The notes beneath the pieces were generated by a model. That model worked only from the letters and a program-made list of their open reading frames with translations, had not been told where the DNA came from and ran no database searches. A stretch of 64,000 bases of DNA from Misgurnus anguillicaudatus (taxonomy: Eukaryota > Chordata > Actinopteri > Cypriniformes > Cobitidae), in NCBI RefSeq assembly GCF_027580225.2, contig NC_073354.2:5184001-5248000 (forward strand). The letters are read 5' to 3'. Positions 45,702 through 55,591 of this stretch are shown piece after piece (position 1 is the stretch's first letter; the number at the start of each line of letters is the position of its first letter). The position numbers and the translations under genes are program-made.

Positions 45702-46510
45702 CCCCAGAATGCATTTAAAACATAACACACATCCTGTAATACTAAACAGAAGGGTCAAAACTATGATTTTGCTCCAGAGAGATGTTGTGGCCCAGCTTGT
45801 GTTAACATTAACTGAATGTTTCTCAAAGTGCAGTGTGCATGAAAGTGTTTTAAGGATGTGCAAATGCAATTTTCATCAGACCCTGTTGTATTGGATGATT
45901 GTCAGATTTAGTCTGAACAGCAGGCTTTTCTATGTCCCTTTGTGTGTTGTTCTCCAAGAGGTCTCATTAAACATGGATGTCCTTTTGCTTCTTTGAGGAG
46001 AAAACAATAAATACTCATGACAGCATTAAATAGTGAGAAATGTACACCGGGGGAATTTTTATGGTGTTTTTTCTGTTTATTATCATTTAAAGGGTTCATA
46101 TTATTATGCTGCGTTCCAGTTCATATATTATCCTACTAAATGTTTTTCAAAATTAGACTAGTGTGTATTAATTCATTATATATTGAAATAAGAGTGTTCA
46201 TAGAGTCCCTATATGGTCTAATTGAACACAAGTTTGCTTCATTACAGACTATGAGCACAATACATCAGACATTTACTGTTATGTACACAAAAATATACAT
46301 GCGTATAGAAATTAAAAAATGTACAAGGATTACAAAAATAAAAATGGCTTGAAATAAGTGACAAGACAGTACACTGACCATTAGACATTAGTAAACTACA
46401 TAAGAAATAATGAAAAGTTGTATTTTGACTAGTGTGATTGTTATTGTTAATCACAATATGCATATAGGCAACTGCGATCAGTTTTGTAATATTTTAGCAC
46501 TGTAGGTCTC
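45702..46510. other. Intronic stretch without recognised gene
   Basis: Only short, unsupported frames on either strand. No repeat termini recognised. Confidence 0.4.
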
Positions 46511-47350
46511 TAGCCTGACGTTGTCAAACTCAATTCTAGTCAGAATTTGAGTCTGATACCGCTCCATTGGGCTGTGATTATGGGGCGTGTTTCAATCGAA
46601 CCAGGACGAAAAATGCTTGGCAGTCAATTTGATAGGCCTACAACCAATCAGAGCAACCGAGTGTGTGATGTTGAAATGGTGTCTGTCCTCTTTTGCAGCC
46701 TGACCTGAACTGTTAGTTATTTCGCTACAATGAGACTAATATTATGATTGTAGTAAGTCTGAGTTAGCGAATGTACATAGACACCTACTATGTTTACAAC
46801 ATTTGATTCATATCACGACAATTGTTATTTACTAAGTCACACAGTCAGACTATCTCTTACCGTTAGATGAACTTCATTCACAGGCTTCTGAAAAGGAGCT
46901 GGCAACGACCACTAGTTATATCCACGTTGTCATGCCCACCAAGTTGCACGTTCACACTGAGCCAGCTGAAAAATTCAACTTTGCCGAATCCTGTAGGAGG
47001 TATGGCAAAAACATATTTTCGATCAACACATGTCTTGATCGCGTTTCTCTGTTCCTCTTTTAAAATCAATGCGCTGTCGATATCTTCTTAAACAGAGTCG
47101 ATGACAGAATATTCACATCTCAATTCTCCAGCGGCCATGGTCTTTGTTGTAAACGGATTCAACACAAGCGCTCTTTGGTCACGTGGTTGATTACGATCTG
47201 TCCATCATTGTATAAAACCCGCACTGACAATTTAATTGGTCCGAAAAGTTTTTGTTCGAGCATAGTAGCGCCACAACGGAGCCACTCCAGACCGAACTTC
47301 CCGTCCTGAAATGTTGTGGGTGGGGCTACGTTTGGCTGGCATCCAGGCTA
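46511..47350. mobile_element. DNA element with 9-bp duplication carrying a RecQ-like helicase exon
   Basis: The ends TAGCCTGACG and GGCATCCAGGCTA share a short TIR (TAGCCTG). They are bracketed by a perfect 9-bp direct repeat GTAGGTCTC (46502-46510 and 47351-47359). The 840-bp interior holds an antisense, broken first exon of a RecQ-type helicase. It appears to be an internally deleted copy of a larger mobile element that encodes a helicase. A 9-bp target duplication with these ends does not match hAT (8 bp) or Tc1 (TA). Confidence 0.8.
46878..47138 (-). pseudogene. RecQ-like helicase N-terminal exon, dead
   Basis: From an ATG at 47138 (minus strand) the frame reads MAAGELRCEYSVIDSV, a stop, EDIDSALILKEEQRNAIKTC and then DRKYVFAIPPTGFGK. 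LKEEQRNAI is a Q-motif-like block and PTGFGK is the Walker A core of RecQ-type DEAD/DEAH helicases. The reading departs from helicase sequence right after GK. The exon could have spliced further on; a donor-like AACG/GTAAGAG lies near 46857. One internal stop and the loss of all later motifs make it non-functional. Confidence 0.7.
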
Positions 47351-47689
47351 GTAGGTCTCAGCACTTGCATTCACACTGAAATGTACTTTCCCGTTACAAA
47401 CGTTTAGTGCATCAAATAAAGAGGTGATCTGGGACATAGAATTGGTTTCGATTTTTGATTTCTGCTGCATTGTGTCCACCCACAGTGAACCTTATTCAAA
47501 CATCAAATACAGTATATGAATACTTAAAATGAAGTATCTCAACCAAAGCTAATGATTTTAATTTATCTAAAATTGATAATATTACAATTCTAGGCTGAAA
47601 ATAAAGTAAACAGAAAAAACTAAGTACTGCTTTCACACGCAAAGAAAATGTTTGCATAAAAGTCACGGATATAACCCATTCAACTCTAA

Positions 47690-48033
47690 GGGGGCGTGCA
47701 CACCAAAACTTTTACGCCCGCGGCCGGCGCATGTTTCCAATTGTTTTCAATGGAAGGTCTGCGTTTTTCAAATAAGCCAGCAGCCAGCGTTTTTTCTGCA
47801 GATTCAACTTTGGGTGAAAAGCTCCACTCGTCAATGTCAGTTCTCACATGGCCATCCAATCACAGTGGAGGAGGGGTGGGACAAGTATCACAACAACCAA
47901 TCGCAGCTCAAGTATCACAGTTACCAAAGCTCTTGGCTGAAGAAAGCTGGCGCTCAGCTGAAAAAAACTGCTGGCAATCTGTGTCCTCCAGGCGTTTTCA
48001 GCCGCGTTTAAAAGTTTTGGTGTGCACAACCCT
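47690..48033. mobile_element. PIF/Harbinger-like MITE (GGGGGCGTGCACACCAAA ends)
   Basis: It is flanked by TAA (47687-47689 and 48034-48036). TIRs GGGGGCGTGCACACCAAAAC and GTTTTGGTGTGCACAACCCT enclose 344 bp. Related left ends at 15271 (after TAA) and about 60051 (after TTA) also follow a TWA triplet, the usual Harbinger target. It lies 258 bp upstream of an ext1 exon. Confidence 0.82.
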
Positions 48034-48291
48034 TAAGGGTAAGGCTAGAAAACTGTAAAAAAAATGATATGATGACAGAAAGATTATAACAAAACAATCC
48101 AAACAAAATCTTTCTTTTTTCAAACCATTTAAAAGGCAAGAATCCCTCAAATGTTGAGATTTGAAAAGTACACAGGAGAAATACGATCTTGACAACAATT
48201 TATCAATTGAAATGAAGACTGGGAAAGTATGTTTGTGCTGTTGTTGTGTAGAGAAGTGAAGATGTTGAGATGTGTGTTTATGTTCCTGCAG

Positions 48292-48399
48292 GCCGCCTGT
48301 ATTCCTGTTTTGCTGAGTAATGGATGGGAGCTGCCGTTCTCTGAAGTCATTGACTGGAGTAAAGCAGCCGTCATTGGTGATGAGAGATTACTGCTGCAG
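48292..48399 (+). CDS. ext1: Exostosin-1 (ext1) internal coding exon, equivalent of human exon 3
   Basis: This phase-0 exon of exactly 36 codons reads [20 protein letters not shown] then [16 protein letters not shown], continuing the GT47 domain directly from the exon ending ..FLEALQ. The acceptor is CTGCAG and the donor CAG/GTACAC. The length of 108 bp matches human EXT1 exon 3. The [10 protein letters not shown] motif is part of the conserved GT47 sugar-nucleotide-binding half. It lies 21.6 kb downstream of the previous exon, the intron between being filled with repeats. Substitutions relative to mammalian EXT1 are conservative. Confidence 0.96.
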
Positions 48400-49090
48400 G
48401 TACACATTTACATTTGACCATCAGTGAAAAATAAACCAAGAGATGTTCTATTACAATTATTATTTTACAGAAACCATATGCAAGCCTCTACATATTCAAA
48501 AAACACAGTATAATGTCAAACTCAGCCATTTTAAAAGGATTTTTATAAAAAAGTATAATTTATGCAACCTCATGCCGTTTTAAACCCGGCTGCAGTTAAT
48601 TATTAAATTGTTAAAGAACATGAAAGAAGTTCTTGCTCTCTGAGATTTTGACATGCTTTATATTATATGAAAGTGCATACATGGCACCACATACAGAATT
48701 CACATAAAGCATCAAGTCATAAATACAAGTAACATTTGTGTTTTGTGTTAATAATCTTTAAAATGTCCTCAAACAAACAAGCTACATATTAGCAAGGTTA
48801 GACACATCAGCTCCAGCTTCTTAAAAAGTGGATATTTTGGAGAGTTGTGCAGAATTGCAAAACAAATTTTACAGCCAGCAGTCTGCAAACTACTCAGATA
48901 TCACAGTGTCATAGTCAGATCATTAATAAGTACAATATATGTCCTTTAAGTATAGTAATGGCTTTCCCAGCTCTTCTTTCTGGGATGAAATATTTTTGAA
49001 GGCCAACACTGGTTCCCTCACCCAAAAGCCCATTCATTTTTCCCATTGAATTATCACCAAATAACTTTATGAAACGTACATGTTTTCTCC

Positions 49091-49576
49091 AACCCATCCT
49101 CACCCCATGTCGTCAATATTTGACGACACTTGACCATTCGTCAATATGTGACAGGGAGGGTATACCTTTCGCGTCATTTTTTGACGAACTGGGGACTTCA
49201 ATACTATTACGTCCGTTGCATTCTCTTTCCTATTTTCTTACCATTTTCGCGTCGGTTTAGGGTTAGATTTACATAATGACATCCCTACCCAAACCTAACT
49301 CTAACCCCAATGCCAGGTGACAACTGTCGTACCTAACTCTAACCCCAACGCCAGGTGACAACTGTTTAATTTCGCGTACACTGTTTAATTTTGCGTAATC
49401 TAACCCTAAACCGACGCGAAAATGGTAAGAAAATAGGAAAGAGAATGCAACGGAAGTAATAGTATTGAAGTCCCCAGTTCGTCAAAAAATGACGCGAAAG
49501 GTATACCCTCCCTGTCACATATTGACGAATGGTCAAGTGTCGTCAAATATTGACGACATGGGGTGAGGATGTGTTG
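49091..49576. mobile_element. Long foldback element D (GTCGTCAATATTTGACGAC arms)
   Basis: Nearly perfect inverted arms of about 180 bp begin AACCCATCCTCACCCCATGT and end GGGGTGAGGATGTGTTG. An 8-9-bp direct repeat GTTTTCTC(C) lies on both sides (49082-49090 and 49577-49585). Arms carry mini-palindromes GTCGTCAATATTTGACGAC, CGTCAATATGTGACAG and GCGTCATTTTTTGACG. The core CCATTTTCGCGTCGGTTTAG and CTCTAACCCCAATGCCAGGT matches element A closely although the arms do not. Confidence 0.88.
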
Positions 49577-49774
49577 GTTTTCTCCAACAAGATAATCTTT
49601 ACAGATTAACTTTTATGAATTTTGAAGTCTACATGTGAATGTGTTTACTAGAAATGTAAAGCTAACCTTATGCTACAAGCGAACTACACCACTGTCTCTC
49701 AACATCAACGCCATCACCACCAACACATTTTAAAAATGTTACTTGATAAAGAAATGCTTTGTGGATGAATCTCT

Positions 49775-51822
49775 CACTGTAAAAAATAAAACGTTGACTT
49801 AACTTTTTTTTACATTTTTAAGGCAACTTGCTGCAGTTTTTTTTACCAAAAGTTTACTAACCTTTTGGGTGATGTAGTTCACCTTACTTAATTTACTGAG
49901 TAATGTCAACTTAAACCAATAAGTTGAACCAAACTGATTAGGTAATAAGCAAAGTTGGGTAAAGAGTAATTTAGTATATCCAAATTCAACCAATCTACAT
50001 GTTTTGGACTGTGGGAGTGTACACAGAAAGGTCTCATAAACAGTCTTTGTCTGACTTTGCCCTTGCTTAAACCAGAGACCTTTATGCTGTGAGGCAACAA
50101 TGATGCGCGCTAACTCACTGTGCTGCCCTCTACACTGAACACACACTTCTCAATCATGGTAACAATCAGGGCCGCCTTAACCTAATGTGAGGCCCCGGGG
50201 CTAAGAGGTTTTGTAGGCCCCCCTTCCCCTCGATTTATGGTCTATTTTTTTTTTTTAAGTGTAATATCTAGGTAATCTACATATCAAAATGCATTAGTTT
50301 CTTTCGAGACATACAACAGTGAGTTTTCCCTCTTTGAGCCAGAAAACACCATAATATTGTTATTAACATATCACTGAGCCCACTTGAGCATAAACACAAG
50401 ACACTTTATTTAACAACCACACACACAGTAACTTGTGGTGATAATAAAACCAAAATGTGTGAAAGTATATATTTTTATAAGCTTGATGTTTTTATTGTTT
50501 TTGGAATATACAAATTTGCAGAAAATTGCGACTCACTAACTAAATGCTCACCACAGTTTTAAAAATATAATAAGTTAAAGTTAGTTTTAAAGTGAAAATG
50601 CATTAATGATAACAAAAGATAAGTCTTTATAGACAGAATTTTGTTTTTTAATCAGTTATTTATTTTGTAGGCTATTGAAGATATAGTATGCATTGTATTT
50701 AGTATTTATGCATACATAAGCATGTGAAACGACCAAGTATGAATATGCACCAGACAGACAGGGAACATACCTGTATATAAGATCTTTAGATAATGAGATT
50801 ATAATGGTGCTATCAGGGGATGATCATTTGAGATGGTCTTGTCGCTCTTTACTTTCTTAGACTTGCACCTTTACCGTTGCGTCTCTTTCCCGTCTTTCTA
50901 AACCAGATGTGTGTACTGTGAGCTAACGTCGCGTCAAACTACATCGCTCCAGCTGCGCACGCGTCACTGATATAAACGCGAGTAAACTTAAACTTTATAA
51001 CAACTTACAGCATTATGTGCGGGAACGCCTTTCTTAATTTAGCGGCACAGTTTCTTGCGCACGGGTCAGAGACTTCTGCATGCCAGAGACTCAGACAGCT
51101 GCAGGAGCACAGAGAGAGCGAACGAGCGAGCGCGCGCACGAAAGAGAGAGAGACCTGCACCTCACTAATGCTTATGAAATTTCAGAAATTACTCTTTCAT
51201 TTGTTGGTGGATTATTTCCCGTTTCTCTGTCACACTCAGTCTAACGTGCAGGAATGTCAAGTTGACAACGCGCACTTAATTACATTACGCAGAATAAAAA
51301 ATATGTTACGTCTAACATTTTATTTCACGTTAAGTTACAACGGACCAATCACCAGCCATGAAACGTGCAATTAGAGTGATTGACAGAAAACCTGACAAGT
51401 TACAAAACAATATGACCTTTTCAGCTCATCATGAACGCAAACTTGGGAGGCCCTTGAACTTGGGAGGCCCCTGGGCTTCAGCCCAGGTAAGCCCGTGCAT
51501 TAAGGCGGTTTTGGTAACAATGAACAAAATCATTCTTTCAAAATAACTTTAAATACAACATATAACTAACATTAATAACATAACAACATAAATAAAGCCA
51601 GCAAACATCAAAACAATAATATTTTTTAGTAAATATTAACGAAAGACGTGAACAGTTCACAATGCATGCTGGGAACCATTCCGGCCATTGTTTTTTTTAT
51701 TGCTTGTTCAGATTACTCAGTTTGGCAAGTTGGGTGAACAAATTGGACAAAAACTTATATATCTATGTTACTTAATTTTCTTTGTTGAATTAACATTTTA
51801 AAGTTTTAAAGTTTTTACAGTG
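49775..51822. mobile_element. CACTG element with CT duplication, carrying a nested hAT
   Basis: It starts CACTGTAAAAAATAAAACGT and ends TTTTAAAGTTTTTACAGTG, with CT on both sides. Removing the nested hAT-type element (50167-51513 plus one duplication) leaves about 0.69 kb. It contains CAACTTAAACCAATAAGTTG-type palindromes. Confidence 0.75.
50167..51513. mobile_element. hAT-type element (CAGGGCCGCCTTAA ends)
   Basis: A perfect 8-bp duplication GTAACAAT (50159-50166 and 51514-51521) brackets CAGGGCCGCCTTAACCTAAT ... GTGCATTAAGGCGGTTTTG. Both subterminal regions carry AGGCCCC blocks. The 1347-bp interior lacks a transposase. The frame at 51015-51374 has no recognisable domain. Confidence 0.9.
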
Positions 51823-53045
51823 CTGTTGTGCCCATGTTGCATTGTTTTGGGGATTTTCAATTGTGAAGAAAAATCCTGACAACTCTGGTTGACTCTGGTC
51901 ACTTCCGGGTTTTGCCTAAAAAATACACCATCCCTGCGGCATCCCTCTATATGTGTAGTTGACTTTATGTGACATTGTGCAGATCCATCAACATATGACA
52001 CTGAAATATTACATTTGTATTCTTTAAATGCACTTTGATGTCATATGCCAATTGGTCTACAAAGCGCTGAATGATTTGAACACATCTAAAGTCTCGCTGT
52101 GTAGGCGTGTTGATCCATGTAATGTCTTAAAGTTGGGCAGATCCAAACAACCCTACTAACACACAAAGTACCAGTTACATAATTTATTCATCATTTTTGG
52201 TTGTTTTATGACTTATGAGCTGGCAATATAATTGTTACGTCCCATTACTAGCTGGTTACCAACCCAACACTTTTAATCTATTACAATGTCACAGGCAGAT
52301 TGCAATGCAAAGTTATGTTGAGGTGATGAATACAGGAATTTTACTTTTCTGGTCACCATGACGTAACCCCATACGTCGTCACAACCTACGTTTGGTCATC
52401 ATATTAAGTTGACGATACATAACAGTCATGTATTTTGGCTAGCTGGGAAATGGTTTTCAATAAAAAATTGGCTTTAGGAAGTTTTAAGCTTTGAGACTTG
52501 CAGTCGGGTCTTATTGTTCATTGATCCCTAATATATCTTGACCTCTTTCAATCCCCCATCTTTTTTTCAGTAGACTGCAAATCCTGCTTCTTCTACATTT
52601 TTTTAAAGTCACCATTCACTGCACTGGAAAGTTTAATTAAATGCCAGTGAAATTCTCATGAGAAAGAGCAGAGAGCCATGAATGAAGAAGTTTTATGTGC
52701 CTTAATGGCTTCTGAGAAAAAAAAAACATTATATCAGACGATTCCCTGAGCTCATAATTAATCAAGCCAATTTATTATTCCAACAAAATACAGAAGAAAA
52801 GATTTGCCTACATTTGCAGACACAATTGATATCTTAATATTTTGGAGTTTTTAATTATGCAATAAGCTAGTTGTCTTCTGACTATGAATGAGTAAATTCT
52901 GTCTGTAGCATAGTAAGATAGTAAGAAAGGTCATTTTACTGTATGCATGCACACAAACAAACAAACACAAAGTTAAACATATATTTTACCAGTGACTCTT
53001 TTAATGATTCATTACCAAATTAATGTCACAGTGCAGTACTGTATA
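51823..53045. other. Intronic stretch without recognised gene
   Basis: No repeat termini or exons recognised. Confidence 0.4.
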
Positions 53046-53280
53046 TATTCTTTACAAAAGCAATAAGGTACCAGAGGCTGCGAATAAGTAACGGCTGAAG
53101 TGCATTGCTAGGCATGACACAAAGCTGAGTCAATGCAACTCCTTTAGCCATGACTTATTCACTTATAAGTGGCTTTTTATAAAAAGTTACCACACAATAC
53201 AAATATTAAAGCTAAAAAATATGTATCACCACAACTTTCATGAAGTAAAATCACTAAAAGTCTTCCTTCCGCTAGAAAAA
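53046..53280. repeat. Decayed AAGCAATAAGG hairpin with flank
   Basis: AAAAGCAATAAGGTACCAGA and GAATAAGTAACGGCTGAAG match the hairpin at 8822-8969. The flank 53160-53280 (ACTTTCATGAAGT, TTCCTTCCGCTAGAAAAAAT) is the reverse complement of 8733-8820. So the same larger element is represented twice in different arrangement. Confidence 0.6.
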
Positions 53281-53283
53281 ATA

Positions 53284-53588
53284 CACTCTAAAAAAACAAA
53301 CAGTGCTATATAGAACCAAAACTGTTGCTTTGGATCGTAATCATAGAAGAACCGTTTTTAGTGCCATAAAGCACTGGTGAAGCACCAGTGAAGCACCGGT
53401 GTAGAACCATATAGGGGCCATATAGAACCACTATAGCACCAAATATGGTTCTACATAGCACTATTTGGTTCTACACAGGTGCTTCACTGGTGCTTCACCG
53501 GTGCTTTATGGCACTAAAAACGGTTCTTCTATGATTACGAGCAAAGAACCACTTTTGGTGCTATATAGCACCGTTTGTTTTTAGAGTG
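53284..53588. mobile_element. Palindromic CACTC MITE with TA duplication
   Basis: It starts CACTCTAAAAAAACAAACAG and ends GTTTGTTTTTAGAGTG, flanked by TA (53282-53283 and 53589-53590). The 305 bp is almost entirely palindromic, with GTGCTTCACTGGTGCTTCAC and its complement. It is the intact relative of 8310-9014. Confidence 0.88.
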
Positions 53589-54760
53589 TAGTATCTGACC
53601 AACTATGAACAATAACAAAATGTTACTAGGGGGGCTGTACAGTGATACGCAAAATCGTTGGGTGTTGCGGGTGTAGTGTAACCTGTACAATATACGTGAC
53701 ATGCATGTGTCACGTAAAGCAGAGCTATTGAAGTAAATATCCATTAAATGTGCAGTTTGTAGATTTTAGCGGCATCTAGCAGTGAAATTGCGAATTGCAA
53801 CCTAAGCTTAGTCCACAGTTCACTGCTCCCTATTGAAACACATAGAGAAGCTTTGTTGCCCGACACAGGAAAAACATGTCTTGTCTGAGACAATGTGGTG
53901 TAGAGCAGTTTTTCTGTTTAGGGCTACTGTAGAAACATGACAGTGACTTCCATGGAGATAAAAATGTCTCATTCTGAAGTAATACAAACAATACAGCTCA
54001 TTATGTAAGATCTTTATATACCACTGATAATATACTTATGTACTGTATATTATAATGCATTTCTGTCAAGAGATCCTTATAAAAGTTACACAATGCACCT
54101 TTAACCCCTTTAATGTATTCAAGATGCATGCATCTTTATTTTAGCTTTTTTGGGGTAGGATCATAAGAAATTGAGTTCATTGTATAAAAAAAAAACATGC
54201 TGAAACTTTCAGAACTTTCTCCACAGTTTAAAAAATTATAATAGCTAAGCTGTAAAATGTCTTAAAAAAACTTGGATTTACAGAATGCAAAACATATGAC
54301 ATAAGATGATTTCATTATGATGACAGAAAAAGTCGTTTTTGCAAAATATTTATCTTTATCCTAATATCACGTTCATTACATTACATTAGGGACGTCTCAA
54401 AAAACAGTTGATAAATGTAAACTTTATTGTGCTTTTTATTCAGTAGCTCCCATGTTTACTTGTGTCCAATGTTACCACATTAGCCAGTTCAATATGGCGA
54501 AAAGTCAATGTATCACATGGCCAAAGCAGTTAACTTGGTGCCAGCGTAAATATTTGTTTCAAATAGTGTAATAGGAGTATTGCGTCAGCCTAACAACTGC
54601 AAGAGATAAAGTTTAGCTTCAGGTATTCAGATATCTCATCAGACAGGACACAAGTGTGATTACAGAAGCTAAAATGTGGGGCAGTTAAACAAATTGCTGA
54701 AAATCACAAAATCTTTAAAAAACACACACAGGAGTATTTCTAAAGACATTTCTCTCTTTC
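53589..54760. other. Intronic stretch upstream of the third ext1 exon
   Basis: No repeat termini were recognised. The last 50 bases form the pyrimidine-rich tract of the splice acceptor. Confidence 0.45.
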
Positions 54761-54772
54761 TCTCTCTTTCAG

Positions 54773-54892
54773 GTTCCATCTATCACCAGGCCTGCGGGTC
54801 CCGACAGAATCCCGGCCCCACGGCAACAGACCCAGTTCCTGTGGGACGCCTACTTCTCCTCTGTCACAAAGATAGTCTTGACCACACTAGAG
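54773..54892 (+). CDS. ext1: Exostosin-1 (ext1) internal coding exon, equivalent of human exon 4
   Basis: This is a phase-0 exon of 40 codons preceded by a polypyrimidine tract (TCTCTCTTTCTCTCTCTTTCAG) and followed by GTTAGT. Its second half, [20 protein letters not shown] then TTLE, is nearly identical to EXT1. Its first 16 residues, [16 protein letters not shown], are proline-rich and differ clearly from the EXT1 sequence I know (IPSTIRS..DKILAL). The 120-bp length equals human exon 4. The divergent start may mark a fish-specific paralogue such as ext1c, but that is inference. The next exon (human exon 5, starting IIQDRIF) was not found in the remaining 9.1 kb. Confidence 0.94.
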
Positions 54893-55591
54893 GTTAGTCC
54901 TGAATTCACAGAATTCACCTGCAAAATCTGAGAAAAGTCTCATTGGAAAAGGTGGATCATCAAGCTTTCCACAAATTTCGAGACTTTATTTTGTATAGCT
55001 CCCAAAAGTAGCTATCAGTGGACCCCCTTAGCAAATCAGTTTCAGAGGTGTGAAGAGTAGCCAAAGACTTACGCAAGTAACTATAGAAATAATAACTCAA
55101 ATAAAAGTAAAAGTCATTTGCGAATGCCCCAGAAACAAGACACTGCAATCTTGGAATAAACCACACATTTCATAATGAATTAAAGGAACGTTGGAGAGTG
55201 TAACAAAGTAAAAGGGCATTTTTAAGACTCTTAACTTGTAATCTGACTGATCCATGCGGGCAGGCCTGTCGTGTTTTTGTTTACAAACTATTATATTTAC
55301 TATATATTATATTAGTTATATTATATTATTATAGTTTCATTAAAAAAATCCTAGGAACATTAATACTATATTTTTTGCGACCACCACATATCTCAACCTT
55401 TACATTCATACCACCGCTTTATACTTTATTATGAAAAGCCGTGTCAGTCAAATCAAATGAAATCACAGGTGTACATGGAGTGAAAATCTTGTGTGCAAAA
55501 CATAGTAATACAACAATAATTACACAATTACAACAATAAGTACACAACTCACAGTAAATAAAGTAATATTGGCATATTCTCTTTTGTTTAA

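Larger units (their letters stand above)
26729..48291 (+). other. ext1: ext1 intron 2
   Basis: The intron is bounded by GT (26729) and CTGCAG (48291). Its 21.6 kb is mostly transposable elements: a Foldback-like element, an L1 relic, two Tc1 relics, LTR elements, four hAT-type elements, AT-rich TIR elements and a helicase-bearing element, all annotated separately. No host exon was seen inside it. Confidence 0.9.
48400..54772 (+). other. ext1: ext1 intron 3
   Basis: The intron runs from GTACAC (48400) to TTTCAG (54772), 6.4 kb. It carries a giant hairpin element, a CACTG element with a nested hAT-type element, and a palindromic CACTC element. Bases 51823-53045 and 53589-54760 show no recognisable repeat or gene. 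Confidence 0.9.

Noticed and set aside
47652..48058. Overlapping 119- and 120-codon frames just upstream of an ext1 exon
   Set aside because: They are created by the Harbinger-like MITE at 47690-48033. There is no domain and no splice link to the exon.
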